A stretch of DNA of 61,713 bases, from assembly GCA_017531925.1 (NCBI GenBank), contig JAFXKD010000008.1, positions 1 to 61,713 of the forward strand. Direction: 5' to 3'. Every line of letters begins with the position of its first letter. Position 1 is the stretch's first letter. The DNA comes from Clostridia bacterium (lineage in GTDB: Bacteria > Bacillota > Clostridia > Oscillospirales > CAG-272). A program made the translations under genes and the position numbers. Positions 29,293 to 38,380 of this stretch are shown here, one piece after another. Below the pieces are notes generated by a model, which saw nothing but the letters and a program-made list of their open reading frames with translations, did not search any database and was not told the origin of the DNA.

Positions 29293-32200
29293 TTATTTTA
29301 CGTAACCGCTGCATTCCATCTCCCAGAATGTTGTCCAACCTGTTGAACCGTGACTGGGAATTGTGAATCTTATTGCAGTTGCAGAAGCTCCATTAAGATC
29401 AAATGTCAACCAGTTCTGGTCGCCGACTACATTTACACGATCATTGAAATCTGCATCGGTTGCATTTATTACAGTAGTCCACTCTCCGTCAACAAGAACA
29501 TCGATCTGAAGTCCGGTTCCAAATTGTGTAAAACCTGATTTATTGTAATCATAAAGAAGAACTCTGAATTCGTGCAATTCGCATTCAGCCCCAAGATCGA
29601 CAGTTGCTTCAACCTTTCCGCCATTCTTCTTGCTTGAGAATCTTGAAGCAAGATCTCCGTCATTGATCTTGTTATAACCAAATGATGCGCTGTAAATATT
29701 GCCAGCTGCGTCCTCTGAAGGAGTTAATGCTTTGCCGGGAAGCAAATTATCATACCAGATAGGATCGGGAGCTGATTCTGCCTTAGCGCTGCATTCTATT
29801 TCCTCGAATGAAATGCCGTCACTTGATACTGCACCTGAAATATAGAATCTTACCTTTTCAGCAACAACGCCGTCCAAATTGAATTCCAGATAATCATTGT
29901 ATTCACCTTCCACAATCACGAGATGCTCGCATACGCTTGCATTGTCGGGACAGAAAACAACATCCTTCCACTCACCGTCTGCATAAACCTGAATAAGAAT
30001 ATCAGTACCAACGCTTGCCTTCTTTTTGTCCTCAGCTCTTCCTGCGGGCTCGTAGATATAGAACTTCAAGCTATTGAGCACGGTCGCGCCTCCAAGATCC
30101 AATGTAGAATCCATAAACGCAGAGATGCTCATTTTGGTTGAAAATCTTCCGGGAGCGTTATCAGCATTTCTGATACCGTCTGTAAGATCCTCATATCCGC
30201 CGCCCTTCCACCAGCTTGCTGCCAGAACCTCTGCCCTTGCAGCATCGGTAGGAACAAATTCCTTGCCTGCGAATATATTAGCTACGTCCGTAAAGCTCTC
30301 GGAGGAAACCTTAGTAAGTCCGCATACCTCGCACGTAACCGTTGTTTTGCCGTTTTCCGTTACACCTGCATCCCATGTGTGAGCGCCATTAGAATTAATA
30401 ACCTGCTGCTCTTTAAGAACCTCACCACATACTGTGCACTTTACACCGTCAGTTAAACCGGACTGAAGGCAGGTCGCCTCTTTACCGGGAATAATTTCTT
30501 CTGTATGAACATGCTCAACAAGCAACGCACCGCTACACTCGATCTCCTGGAATGTGATACCGGTTGTAGCTATAGCACCTGAAATATAAAATCTTATTTT
30601 TTCAGCAACTATTCCATCAAATGCGAACTCCAGATAATCGTTATCTAAGCCATCAACAACAGTAAGATGTTCACTCAAGCTTGCATTATCCTTGCAGTAA
30701 AATGCGTCATACCATTTACCGTCAGAGTAAACCTGAATAAGAATATCTCTACCTATATCTGCCTTTTTGCTTTCAAGAGTCTTGCTGTCCGATCTATCGT
30801 AGAGATAGAATCTTAACGTATCAAGCATATAGGATTCACCAAGATCTATGGTAGCATCCATAAATGCTGTCGTGTTATTCAACAGGGTGGAGAATCTTCC
30901 CTCCTGCTCCAGGTTTCTGATGCCGTCCGTAAGCTTATCGTATCCTCCGCCTGCAAACCAACCTGCTATCAATACCTGTGCCTGTGCTTCGGGAGTACCT
31001 ACAAATTGCTTATTATTAAATATATTTTCTGCGTTTTCAAGCTCGTTTGATACGACCTTGCATATACCGCAAACCTCACAGGTATGTGTTACCTTATTTA
31101 CAGAATCCACACCTGCATCCCACTTGTGACCGTTTGCGGGTACGTTCTCCTGAGGTACTGTTACCGTACCGCATACTGAGCATTTCTTACCCTCTGTAAG
31201 ACCTGTTGCCGTACAATTTGCAGATACTGCGGGAATAGCTTCTTCTGTATGAGGAAGCATTTCCGTTTCTTCCTGCGCTACGAGAGTTTCACCGCATACT
31301 GCACATTTCTTACCCTCTGTAAGACCTTTGCTTGTACATGTTGCAGATACGCCGGGAACGATTTCCTCTGTATGAGGAAGCTTTTGAACGGGTTTTGTTT
31401 CTCTGCTGATCTCCTCACCGCATTTGGAACACTTGATTACGCTATCGTAAGAGCCCTCCGCTGTGCAGGTAGGTGCCTTTTCGTTATCTCTTACAGCCTC
31501 TGCAGGAGTATGCTCTGTACATATATTTGTTTTACAAATATCGCACTTATAGTCGCCGTTGTCGTCCTTATGTCCGCTTGAAGGGATAACGTCCGTGTAT
31601 GTATCTCCGCAATTACACGTATATGTTTTAATACCCGTTTCTGTGCAGGTAGGTGCCTTTGTTTCTTCGCCTATATAAGAATGCTTGGAAGCTTCCTTCT
31701 GACATCCATAGTCGCAAAGGTGATCTTTATCTGTGTCAACATCACTGTGTACGCCCTGATATACGTCACATCCGTTGTCACAAACGTGGTCGGTGTTCTC
31801 GTCCTTATGAACAAGTGCATCGATATCCTCTGTATAGCTGCCGCCGCAATTACATGTAAATGTTCTTACACCCTTTACTTCACATTTCGGCTCGGTAGTT
31901 ACTACGCCCTCACCGTAATCGTGATCGGATGCAGGCTGATTACAGTAATCACAAAGGTGATCCTTGTCAGTTGTAACATCGCTGTGCTCGCCCTGATATA
32001 CGTCACATCCGTTGTCACAAACGTGGTCTGTGTTCTCGTCCTTATGTCCGAGAGGATCAATAGTTGTTTGCACTACAAGAACTTCGCCGCAAACAGAGCA
32101 TTTTTTGCAGTCTGTACTTCCTGATGATGTACATGTGGGCGCCTCTCCTTTTACTGTTTCTTCAGTGTGTCCCAAGGGCTCGCCTTCGGTCATGCCACAT

Positions 32201-32331
32201 TCAGAACAGGTTTTTGGTGTTGTACAGTCAGCATCTACCCATGTATGCTCATGCAACAAATCACAAGAGCTCAATGCCATGATAAATACACAAAGTACTG
32301 CGATCAACAACACGATACTTTTGGTTTTCAT
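29293..32331 (-). CDS. Very large Cys-rich lipoprotein with discoidin-like (F5/8C) domains
   Basis: About 1012 residues from the ATG at 32331 (AAGGAG ahead); the frame is open further upstream but without a ribosome site. Lipobox LSSC. Residues ~20-450 hold many Cys-rich units, such as CSECGMTEGEPLGH, CSVCGEVL, CDNGCDVYQGEH, CDYCNQPASDH and TCEVCG, each a CxxC pair with a His nearby, resembling surface zinc-ribbon repeats. Two ~150-residue modules follow (GGGYDKLTDGIR...YISGA), separated by further CxxC units, and a last F5/8C-like domain. No catalytic domain is seen. It probably binds a glycan or metal at the surface. Identical-looking modules occur in the GH95 protein encoded just upstream. 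Confidence 0.75.
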   Translation of the reverse strand: MKTKSIVLLIAVLCVFIMALSSCDLLHEHTWVDADCTTPKTCSECGMTEGEPLGHTEETVKGEAPTCTSSGSTDCKKCSVCGEVLVVQTTIDPLGHKDENTDHVCDNGCDVYQGEHSDVTTDKDHLCDYCNQPASDHDYGEGVVTTEPKCEVKGVRTFTCNCGGSYTEDIDALVHKDENTDHVCDNGCDVYQGVHSDVDTDKDHLCDYGCQKEASKHSYIGEETKAPTCTETGIKTYTCNCGDTYTDVIPSSGHKDDNGDYKCDICKTNICTEHTPAEAVRDNEKAPTCTAEGSYDSVIKCSKCGEEISRETKPVQKLPHTEEIVPGVSATCTSKGLTEGKKCAVCGETLVAQEETEMLPHTEEAIPAVSANCTATGLTEGKKCSVCGTVTVPQENVPANGHKWDAGVDSVNKVTHTCEVCGICKVVSNELENAENIFNNKQFVGTPEAQAQVLIAGWFAGGGYDKLTDGIRNLEQEGRFSTLLNNTTAFMDATIDLGESYMLDTLRFYLYDRSDSKTLESKKADIGRDILIQVYSDGKWYDAFYCKDNASLSEHLTVVDGLDNDYLEFAFDGIVAEKIRFYISGAIATTGITFQEIECSGALLVEHVHTEEIIPGKEATCLQSGLTDGVKCTVCGEVLKEQQVINSNGAHTWDAGVTENGKTTVTCEVCGLTKVSSESFTDVANIFAGKEFVPTDAARAEVLAASWWKGGGYEDLTDGIRNADNAPGRFSTKMSISAFMDSTLDLGGATVLNSLKFYIYEPAGRAEDKKKASVGTDILIQVYADGEWKDVVFCPDNASVCEHLVIVEGEYNDYLEFNLDGVVAEKVRFYISGAVSSDGISFEEIECSAKAESAPDPIWYDNLLPGKALTPSEDAAGNIYSASFGYNKINDGDLASRFSSKKNGGKVEATVDLGAECELHEFRVLLYDYNKSGFTQFGTGLQIDVLVDGEWTTVINATDADFNDRVNVVGDQNWLTFDLNGASATAIRFTIPSHGSTGWTTFWEMECSGYVK

Positions 32332-32364
32332 AATTATTCTCCTTTTTTCATTTTTTATAATCCG

Positions 32365-32396
32365 CACGAAAGGATATATTGGGATATCCTTTCGTG
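32365..32396 (-). other. Intercistronic hairpin between the GH95 and Cys-rich lipoprotein genes
   Basis: A 13-bp stem (32365-32377 with 32384-32396, arms CACGAAAGGATAT and its complement) and a 6-base loop. On the minus strand GATTATAAAAAATG follows, with no T run, so it is not an ordinary terminator. It sits 12 bases after the GH95 stop and about 34 before the next start, and may stabilise or cleave the shared mRNA. Confidence 0.55.
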
Positions 32397-32407
32397 AATT
32401 ATCTGTT

Positions 32408-35400
32408 TTATTCTGCAGCTCCAACCGGCTTTGCGCTGCATTCTATCTCCTGGAATGAAATACCATCGCTTGATGCAGGACCCGAGATATAAAACCTAAC
32501 CTTTTCAGCAACAGCTCCATTGAGATCAAACTCCAAGTAATCGTTTGCAAGTCCTTCAACGATCACCAGATGCTCGCACAAGCTTGCATTATCAGCACAG
32601 GATATCAAATCGATCCATTCGCCGTTTGCGTATATCTGGATCAGCATATCCTTACCAACACTTGCCTTTTTGGATGCTTCGGTGCTCTTGCTTGCATCAT
32701 AAATATAAAATCTTAACGTGTCGAGCGCGTATGCCTGACCAAGATCTATAGTAGCATCCATAAATACATTAGTGTTGTTCATCCAAGTGGCGAATCTTCC
32801 CACCTGGTCCTCTGTTTTGATGCCGTCCGTAAGCTTATCGTATCCGCCGCCGGCAAACCAGCCTGCTATCAATACCTGCTCCTGTGCAGCATTAGTAGGA
32901 ACAAACTGCTTATTCTTAAATACGTTTTCGATAATGCTTGGATCCGCTATGGGACCGTCATTTGCTGAAGAATCAACCGCCGTAGAAGTTACTCCATAGC
33001 ACTCCATCTCATAGAGGGTGGTCCAACCGCTTTCCGTCTGACCGGGTATGGTAAACATAACCTTGCTTGCATAAACGTCAGCCATGTCAAATATCAACCA
33101 GTCTCCGACACCGCAGGGATTGTCAACAAGATACTGCTGCAAATCATCAATCGTCTCGCAATTCACTACGGTTGTCCAGGCTCCGTCAAAATAGACCTGA
33201 ATCTTAAGACCCGTACCGAATTTGCTCAATCCGTCCTTGTAAAGATAAATCTTAAATTCGGACAGGTTGTACACAGCTCCGAGATTCAAGGTCGCTTCTA
33301 CCTTGCCGCCGTTCAGCTTGCTTGAATATCTTCCTGAGGCTTCTTCGTAAATAATACCGTCGGTAAGCGTCTGATAACCGTAAGCAGTCTGGTACATATT
33401 ACCTGATGCGCTGCTCGAAGGAACAAAGGCCTTGCCGTCAAATACGTTAACGTATTCGATCTTTTCCTCACTTACTAAGCTGCCCGACAATGTGATCTCT
33501 CCTAAGTTAACCGTGCCGGAAGCGGTAATTCTCACCTTATTTGCCTTGTCGCCATTTACATCAAATACCAAGCATCCGCCGGAAAGGTATTTATTCGCCT
33601 CCTCCTTTGATTTGCAGGAAGCAATAACGTGCCATTCTCCGTTATAAAGTCTTTCTATCTTTAAGCTTTCGGGCACTGATACAGTACCGTCAAAATAGAT
33701 CCTGAGCTCGTCAAGTGAATAAACACCGCCGATATCGATATTTATCTTAAGAGCTGTGCCAAGATCGGTGTATTCGATCTTCTTACCGTTCAAGATATTG
33801 CTTGCATTGTTGCCGGGGGTAAGAGCCACAAGCTCACTTTCTTTACCCGTAAGCGCAGATACAAAGCTTATTGCATAAGATCTTGATGCATCATAAGTAG
33901 CAGCTATACTAAGACCTGACGCCTCTTTAACAAGACTGTATTCGCCGCCGTTTAACGATTTTGAATATAAGCGGATCTTGCCCGCAACTCCGTTATCAGC
34001 CGCCTTAACGTTCAACTTACCGTCTTCAACCGACCAGATAACAGATTCAAATTCAAAATCCAAAGAGATGGGGTTGGAATAGCAAAGAGTCCTCTTACTC
34101 TCCGCACCGTCATTATTCACAGCGGTAACGGCAAAGGTCTTTCTTACATTTTCCTTACCTTCTTCTGTCTTAAGTCTGAACGATGCTTCAGTAGTGCTGC
34201 CTACAAAAGTGTAGCAAGGATCGTTCTCGTAAGCCACATATACGTTATATCCTTTCGCACCGTCCACAGCTGTCCAGCTGAGATCAAATGTACCAAGATT
34301 TACTCTTGCAAAGCTGATATCCGCGGGCTTTTCTACAGCTGCGATCTTTCCGAAGCCGGTGATATAATATCTCTCTCCCTTTACGGTATCAAACGATATT
34401 ATGCTTCCGTTAAGCTCACAATCGACCTTGTCGCCCTTGGAATTATATACAGCAACATCGGCAAAGCCGGGATATTTAACGGATACTCTGCCTCCCTTGT
34501 TCGAAAGGAGGTTGATCTTATTTGCAACACCGTTTTCCCAAGAAACACTAACTTCATAGTTGCCTCTTGCTACCAATCCTGTATATGTACCCGTGTGCCA
34601 CTCTGCAGGAAGCGCGGGAAGTATTTCAACGAATTCCTCATCACTCTGGAGAAGCATCTCCGCGATAGCCGCGGTAGTACCGCTGCTCGCCTCGATCTGG
34701 AAGATCTTTCCGCAAACCATTAAAAGGTTCTCCAGCGTAGAGTTTCTCAGATTGCCCTCAAGCATATCAAGTGCCAGATCGCCTTCGCCGGCTCTTGCAT
34801 ACATTGCCTGCTTATGCGCCCAAGCCCAAGCAACTATACTTGCTTCATTAGTTGCGGTAGTTCCGTTGGGCCAATCCGTAAGTCCGTTATTTCTGCCTGC
34901 AAGCGAAACCAGCGCCGCATCCATCCAAGCGTCCGTTCCCGAATTGATAACGTTACCGGGATACAAGCCTACAAGCTGAGAAATATGTCTGTGGTTGGGA
35001 TTGCCGAGCGAACCGTAATAATCTTCCTCGCGGAATTCCTTTATCTGTCCCGACAAGCCAACGTTGATAGGATCGTATTTATCAATCTGCTCCATTATGG
35101 TGCTAAGTATCGAATAATCCTCGGATGAAAGCAATTCACTGTCGGTAAGATCAATACCAAGCTCCTTTGCGCATTGAAGTGCGCCGTAATTGTTTATATA
35201 AGCCAGAGTCTGCGCGTAAGCAGTACCTGTTGTATAATACCAAGCACCGTCAACATACATTTCGGGTGAATCGCAATATTCTACCAAATATTTACCGTCA
35301 TATTCCTTAACGCATTTGGTAACGAATCTTGCAGCATTAGCCAACACATCATATACGACCTGAAGCACCTTTTCGTCCTTGGTGTACTCATAATAATCGT

Positions 35401-36988
35401 AGAACAGCTGAGTCAAAAGACCAAGGTTTCCGCAGGAACGGTCGCTGCTGATAAAGAACGGATTACCGGAAACGCCCATAGTCCAACCGTTTCCGCCATC
35501 CTTGTTGTAAACACCCGGATTATGTGTAGCTATCACATTATCCGCATTCTTCTCTGCGATATTTATATACGCGTTATTATAATCAACATAGGGGATGAAG
35601 GTTTCCGCAAGGTTAGTACTGAAAACGTGCCAATAGTTCATTTGAATATTGATATTGCTCCAATATCCGCTTGTCCACGCAGGAACGTTATAGCAGTTCC
35701 AAACACCCTGTAGATTTGCAGGGAGAGATCCTTCCCTTGATGAAGCTATTATCAAATATCTGCCGTATTGGAATAACAGCGTATCGAGATAGTTACTGTG
35801 TACACCTGCATTATATCTTTCCAAAAGCTTATCCGTAGTAACAGAGTAATCTGCAGGATCGCAATTAAGATCGAGATCTACCCTTCCGAACAAGCTCTGA
35901 TAATCGCTGAGATGTCTTTCTTTCAAATAGTCATAAGCCTCTTCAAAAGCCATTTCATCTATTTCATCAGTCACGTAATAGAGCTGTCCCTTTATCTTTT
36001 TGCGTGTATCCTCAAGATTTGTGGTAGCAGTTTGCTTGATATGACTGTACTGACCGTTGGCAAAGTTCTCTTCGCAAAGCTCATAGTCAGTTCCATATGT
36101 AGCCACAATGATCGCGCTTGTAGCGTCCTCTACCCTGATAACACCATCCACATCCGTGATCACCTTGCCGTCGGAGTCGGTATAGGTGTGTTCGACTGTA
36201 TCTGCCACCATCGTTCCGCCGTTTGTATATACGCGATAGTATCCTGCGAAATCAACACCGTAATAGCCAAGAGTTCCGCTAAGCTCTATACAGCCAATAC
36301 CGTATTCAATACTTGAAACCACAGTTCCCTTCTTTGACAACCCGTCACCCGCAGTATCCATATAGCTTTGCTCAAACGGGATAGTGGGGCGAAGTGTAAA
36401 TGAAAGAGGGCCGTCCTGCGCATCAAGTCTTATAACAAGCACCTGGTCGGGATAAGAAACGAAGTATTCTCTTGAGTATGATGCACCGTCATAATCATAG
36501 GTCGTAGAAGCTATGGATGTTCTAAGATCGAGAGATCTCTGATAGTTACTTACATCCGATGATACGTGATCAAAATCAATATAGGTCTCTGAAAAATTGT
36601 TGAGACCCGCAACTTCGGGCCATGATGTAACACCGTTCACGACCTGTACCTTTTGCCACGGATTAGCCAAGGTCTTTTCGCTTATCTGTATTCTTTCGGT
36701 CTCAACACGTCCAAATACATTAGCGCCGAAATAACCGTTACCCAAGGGGATGGACCAGTTCTGCCAACCGATATCCTGTCCCGCCATCATCGTTGCCTTA
36801 GGAGAGCCTTCGTTTATAAAAGGTGCTTCTTCGTCATACCATAACTTCAACGGTATATTTTTAGCATTTACCGCATATTTATCCACTTTAACTCCTCCAT
36901 TTCCGTGATTTGGCAACGGACATGCCACCAAACACAACATTAACAACAGACATAAAGCCATTATTAACGATTGTTTCATTCTTTTCAT
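32408..36988 (-). CDS. Giant lipoprotein with GH95 domain, FN3 and discoidin-like modules
   Basis: About 1526 residues from the ATG at 36988. Lipobox LVAC. The catalytic part (about 40-800) has the GH95 N-terminal block SIPLGNGYFGANVFGRV, the barrel block LQGVWNCYNVPAW, SNINIQMNYW with the NxN pair, and HRHISQLVGLYPG. Family members are alpha-L-fucosidases or alpha-L-galactosidases. The usual QIDGNFG block is QIEASSG here (about 34670-34712), so activity or specificity may differ. An FN3 domain (about 820-915) and three F5/8C-like binding modules follow; the last is nearly a copy of one in the neighbouring protein. The upstream frame lacks a ribosome site. It is transcribed from the promoter pair at 37156-37184. 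Confidence 0.82.
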   Translation of the reverse strand: MKRMKQSLIMALCLLLMLCLVACPLPNHGNGGVKVDKYAVNAKNIPLKLWYDEEAPFINEGSPKATMMAGQDIGWQNWSIPLGNGYFGANVFGRVETERIQISEKTLANPWQKVQVVNGVTSWPEVAGLNNFSETYIDFDHVSSDVSNYQRSLDLRTSIASTTYDYDGASYSREYFVSYPDQVLVIRLDAQDGPLSFTLRPTIPFEQSYMDTAGDGLSKKGTVVSSIEYGIGCIELSGTLGYYGVDFAGYYRVYTNGGTMVADTVEHTYTDSDGKVITDVDGVIRVEDATSAIIVATYGTDYELCEENFANGQYSHIKQTATTNLEDTRKKIKGQLYYVTDEIDEMAFEEAYDYLKERHLSDYQSLFGRVDLDLNCDPADYSVTTDKLLERYNAGVHSNYLDTLLFQYGRYLIIASSREGSLPANLQGVWNCYNVPAWTSGYWSNINIQMNYWHVFSTNLAETFIPYVDYNNAYINIAEKNADNVIATHNPGVYNKDGGNGWTMGVSGNPFFISSDRSCGNLGLLTQLFYDYYEYTKDEKVLQVVYDVLANAARFVTKCVKEYDGKYLVEYCDSPEMYVDGAWYYTTGTAYAQTLAYINNYGALQCAKELGIDLTDSELLSSEDYSILSTIMEQIDKYDPINVGLSGQIKEFREEDYYGSLGNPNHRHISQLVGLYPGNVINSGTDAWMDAALVSLAGRNNGLTDWPNGTTATNEASIVAWAWAHKQAMYARAGEGDLALDMLEGNLRNSTLENLLMVCGKIFQIEASSGTTAAIAEMLLQSDEEFVEILPALPAEWHTGTYTGLVARGNYEVSVSWENGVANKINLLSNKGGRVSVKYPGFADVAVYNSKGDKVDCELNGSIISFDTVKGERYYITGFGKIAAVEKPADISFARVNLGTFDLSWTAVDGAKGYNVYVAYENDPCYTFVGSTTEASFRLKTEEGKENVRKTFAVTAVNNDGAESKRTLCYSNPISLDFEFESVIWSVEDGKLNVKAADNGVAGKIRLYSKSLNGGEYSLVKEASGLSIAATYDASRSYAISFVSALTGKESELVALTPGNNASNILNGKKIEYTDLGTALKINIDIGGVYSLDELRIYFDGTVSVPESLKIERLYNGEWHVIASCKSKEEANKYLSGGCLVFDVNGDKANKVRITASGTVNLGEITLSGSLVSEEKIEYVNVFDGKAFVPSSSASGNMYQTAYGYQTLTDGIIYEEASGRYSSKLNGGKVEATLNLGAVYNLSEFKIYLYKDGLSKFGTGLKIQVYFDGAWTTVVNCETIDDLQQYLVDNPCGVGDWLIFDMADVYASKVMFTIPGQTESGWTTLYEMECYGVTSTAVDSSANDGPIADPSIIENVFKNKQFVPTNAAQEQVLIAGWFAGGGYDKLTDGIKTEDQVGRFATWMNNTNVFMDATIDLGQAYALDTLRFYIYDASKSTEASKKASVGKDMLIQIYANGEWIDLISCADNASLCEHLVIVEGLANDYLEFDLNGAVAEKVRFYISGPASSDGISFQEIECSAKPVGAAE

Positions 36989-37152
36989 CGCTATTTCCCC
37001 TTTCCAAAATATATAATATTTTTCAAGAACACAAGACAACAGATCTGACAATCTGACAGTCATTTTTCCGTTTTTTATACACTAGCAGACGGGCATCTGC
37101 CTGTCCGCACAAAGACATGCCTTTATGAAAAGAAAAATTATTATAGATATAC

Positions 37153-37184
37153 TTGATTATACGACAGATTTGTGATATAATCAA
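37153..37184. promoter_or_regulatory. Symmetric overlapping promoter pair, GH95 gene versus AraC gene
   Basis: Arms TTGATTATA (37153-37161) and TATAATCAA (37176-37184) form a perfect inverted repeat. Read rightward it gives TTGATT, 17 bases, TATAAT; read leftward it gives the same TTGATT, 17 bases, TATAAT. So each strand has a full sigma-A type promoter and the -35 of one overlaps the -10 of the other. Only one polymerase can occupy it at a time. The remaining 345-base gap (36989-37333) has a stem GCAGA/TCTGC (about 37085-37100) in the leftward leader. Confidence 0.7.
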
Positions 37185-37333
37185 TGTATAAAGTACAAAG
37201 TTCATTGTAAAATCGTTCATTTATTATACACTTTCACAATATTACACAAAATTATACGCATCAATTTGTGCAATTTGTTATATTAACTTTTACCTTTTCA
37301 AACGATTTATACAAGCTGCAAAGGAGTATATGC

Positions 37334-38263
37334 ATGAGTGCAAACAGATTAGCAAATCATGATCATTATTATTACACCCACTCGGATTTTTTTAACAACT
37401 CATTGGATCTGGTCCATGCATTTTTGATGAGGGATTATGAAATAGGAATGCACGAGCAGGAGTTTTATGAGATCAATATCGTCACGAAGGGCAACGGCAT
37501 CCATTATATAGACAATAGCTGTGTCAACGCAAGCATGGGCGATGTCTTTATTATTCCTCCGAAAATCGGACACGGATACGTCGGCGGAAAAGATTTTGAC
37601 GTTTTTCACGTTATCCTCAGCGACAGCTTTATGAATAAATACATAGCCGATCTGCAGCAGCTCCCCTCATTTTATACTCTTTTCGGAGCAGAACCGTTGA
37701 TGAGAGGAAAAACGGTCTCTTCTTTGCATCTCACTCTCCCACGCGAGGAGCTTGAAACCACATTAAAGATCTTGAATGAAATTGAGTATTACAAAAAATA
37801 TAACGATCCCGTTGAATCCATGCTCAGAAACAGCTTTGCGATGGTCTCTATCGGTCTTTTGTGTAACGCTTACAGTACAAGCTACCCTAATGGCGATCCG
37901 CTTTTGGGCCAAGACCGTGCTTTAATGGAATCCATCTCTTTTATACACGAGCATTATTTTGAAAAGATCACCATAGAGGATCTGACACGTATAGCGCACA
38001 TGTCAAGATCTTCGTACATTAAAAAATTCAAAATGATATGTAAAATGCCGCCATCCGCTTATATCACAAAAATAAGGACGGAATCAGCCACGGTTATGCT
38101 TTTATCCACTGACATCTCCATTTCTGAGATTGCGGTACGCACTGGCTTTTATGATGCTTCTCACTTCATTAAGGCATTTGAAGGCATATATTCCAAATCT
38201 CCCGTTGCTTACAGAAACGAAAATGCCCAAGCCTCGCTCCACACAGCTCCTTCCTCAAAATAG
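37334..38263 (+). CDS. AraC/XylS-family transcription regulator
   Basis: A 309-residue protein, start chosen for AAGGAG at 37321-37326. The N-terminal cupin sensor has HEQEFYEINIVTKGNGIHYID and GDVFIIPPKIGHGY. The C-terminal DNA-binding part has helix-turn-helix units ITIEDLTRIAHMSRSSYIKK and ISISEIAVRTGFYDASHFI with the ending SKSPVAYR. It faces the GH95 operon and shares its promoter region, so it likely activates or represses that operon and itself. It ends with TAG. It is only distantly similar to the AraC protein at 26178. Confidence 0.9.
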   Translation: MSANRLANHDHYYYTHSDFFNNSLDLVHAFLMRDYEIGMHEQEFYEINIVTKGNGIHYIDNSCVNASMGDVFIIPPKIGHGYVGGKDFDVFHVILSDSFMNKYIADLQQLPSFYTLFGAEPLMRGKTVSSLHLTLPREELETTLKILNEIEYYKKYNDPVESMLRNSFAMVSIGLLCNAYSTSYPNGDPLLGQDRALMESISFIHEHYFEKITIEDLTRIAHMSRSSYIKKFKMICKMPPSAYITKIRTESATVMLLSTDISISEIAVRTGFYDASHFIKAFEGIYSKSPVAYRNENAQASLHTAPSSK

Positions 38264-38352
38264 TAGCAGACCTTATATCCGGTTTTCTGTGCTAAGACTC
38301 GGATAGTGAAGCTTGTAATAGAACCTGCTTAGAATCACATTCTCCGCAAAAA

Positions 38353-38374
38353 AAGGACACCAATCGGTGTCCTT
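38353..38374. terminator. Bidirectional terminator
   Basis: A 9-bp stem AAGGACACC / GGTGTCCTT with an AATC loop; the plus strand continues CTGTTTTTATTG and the minus strand TTTTTTTGCGG. It serves both the AraC gene and the convergent GH13 gene. Confidence 0.88.
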
Positions 38375-38380
38375 CTGTTT

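Noticed and set aside
32012-32458. Plus-strand frames across the Cys-rich repeats
   Set aside because: They are antisense to repeated CxxC coding units and share no similarity with known proteins.
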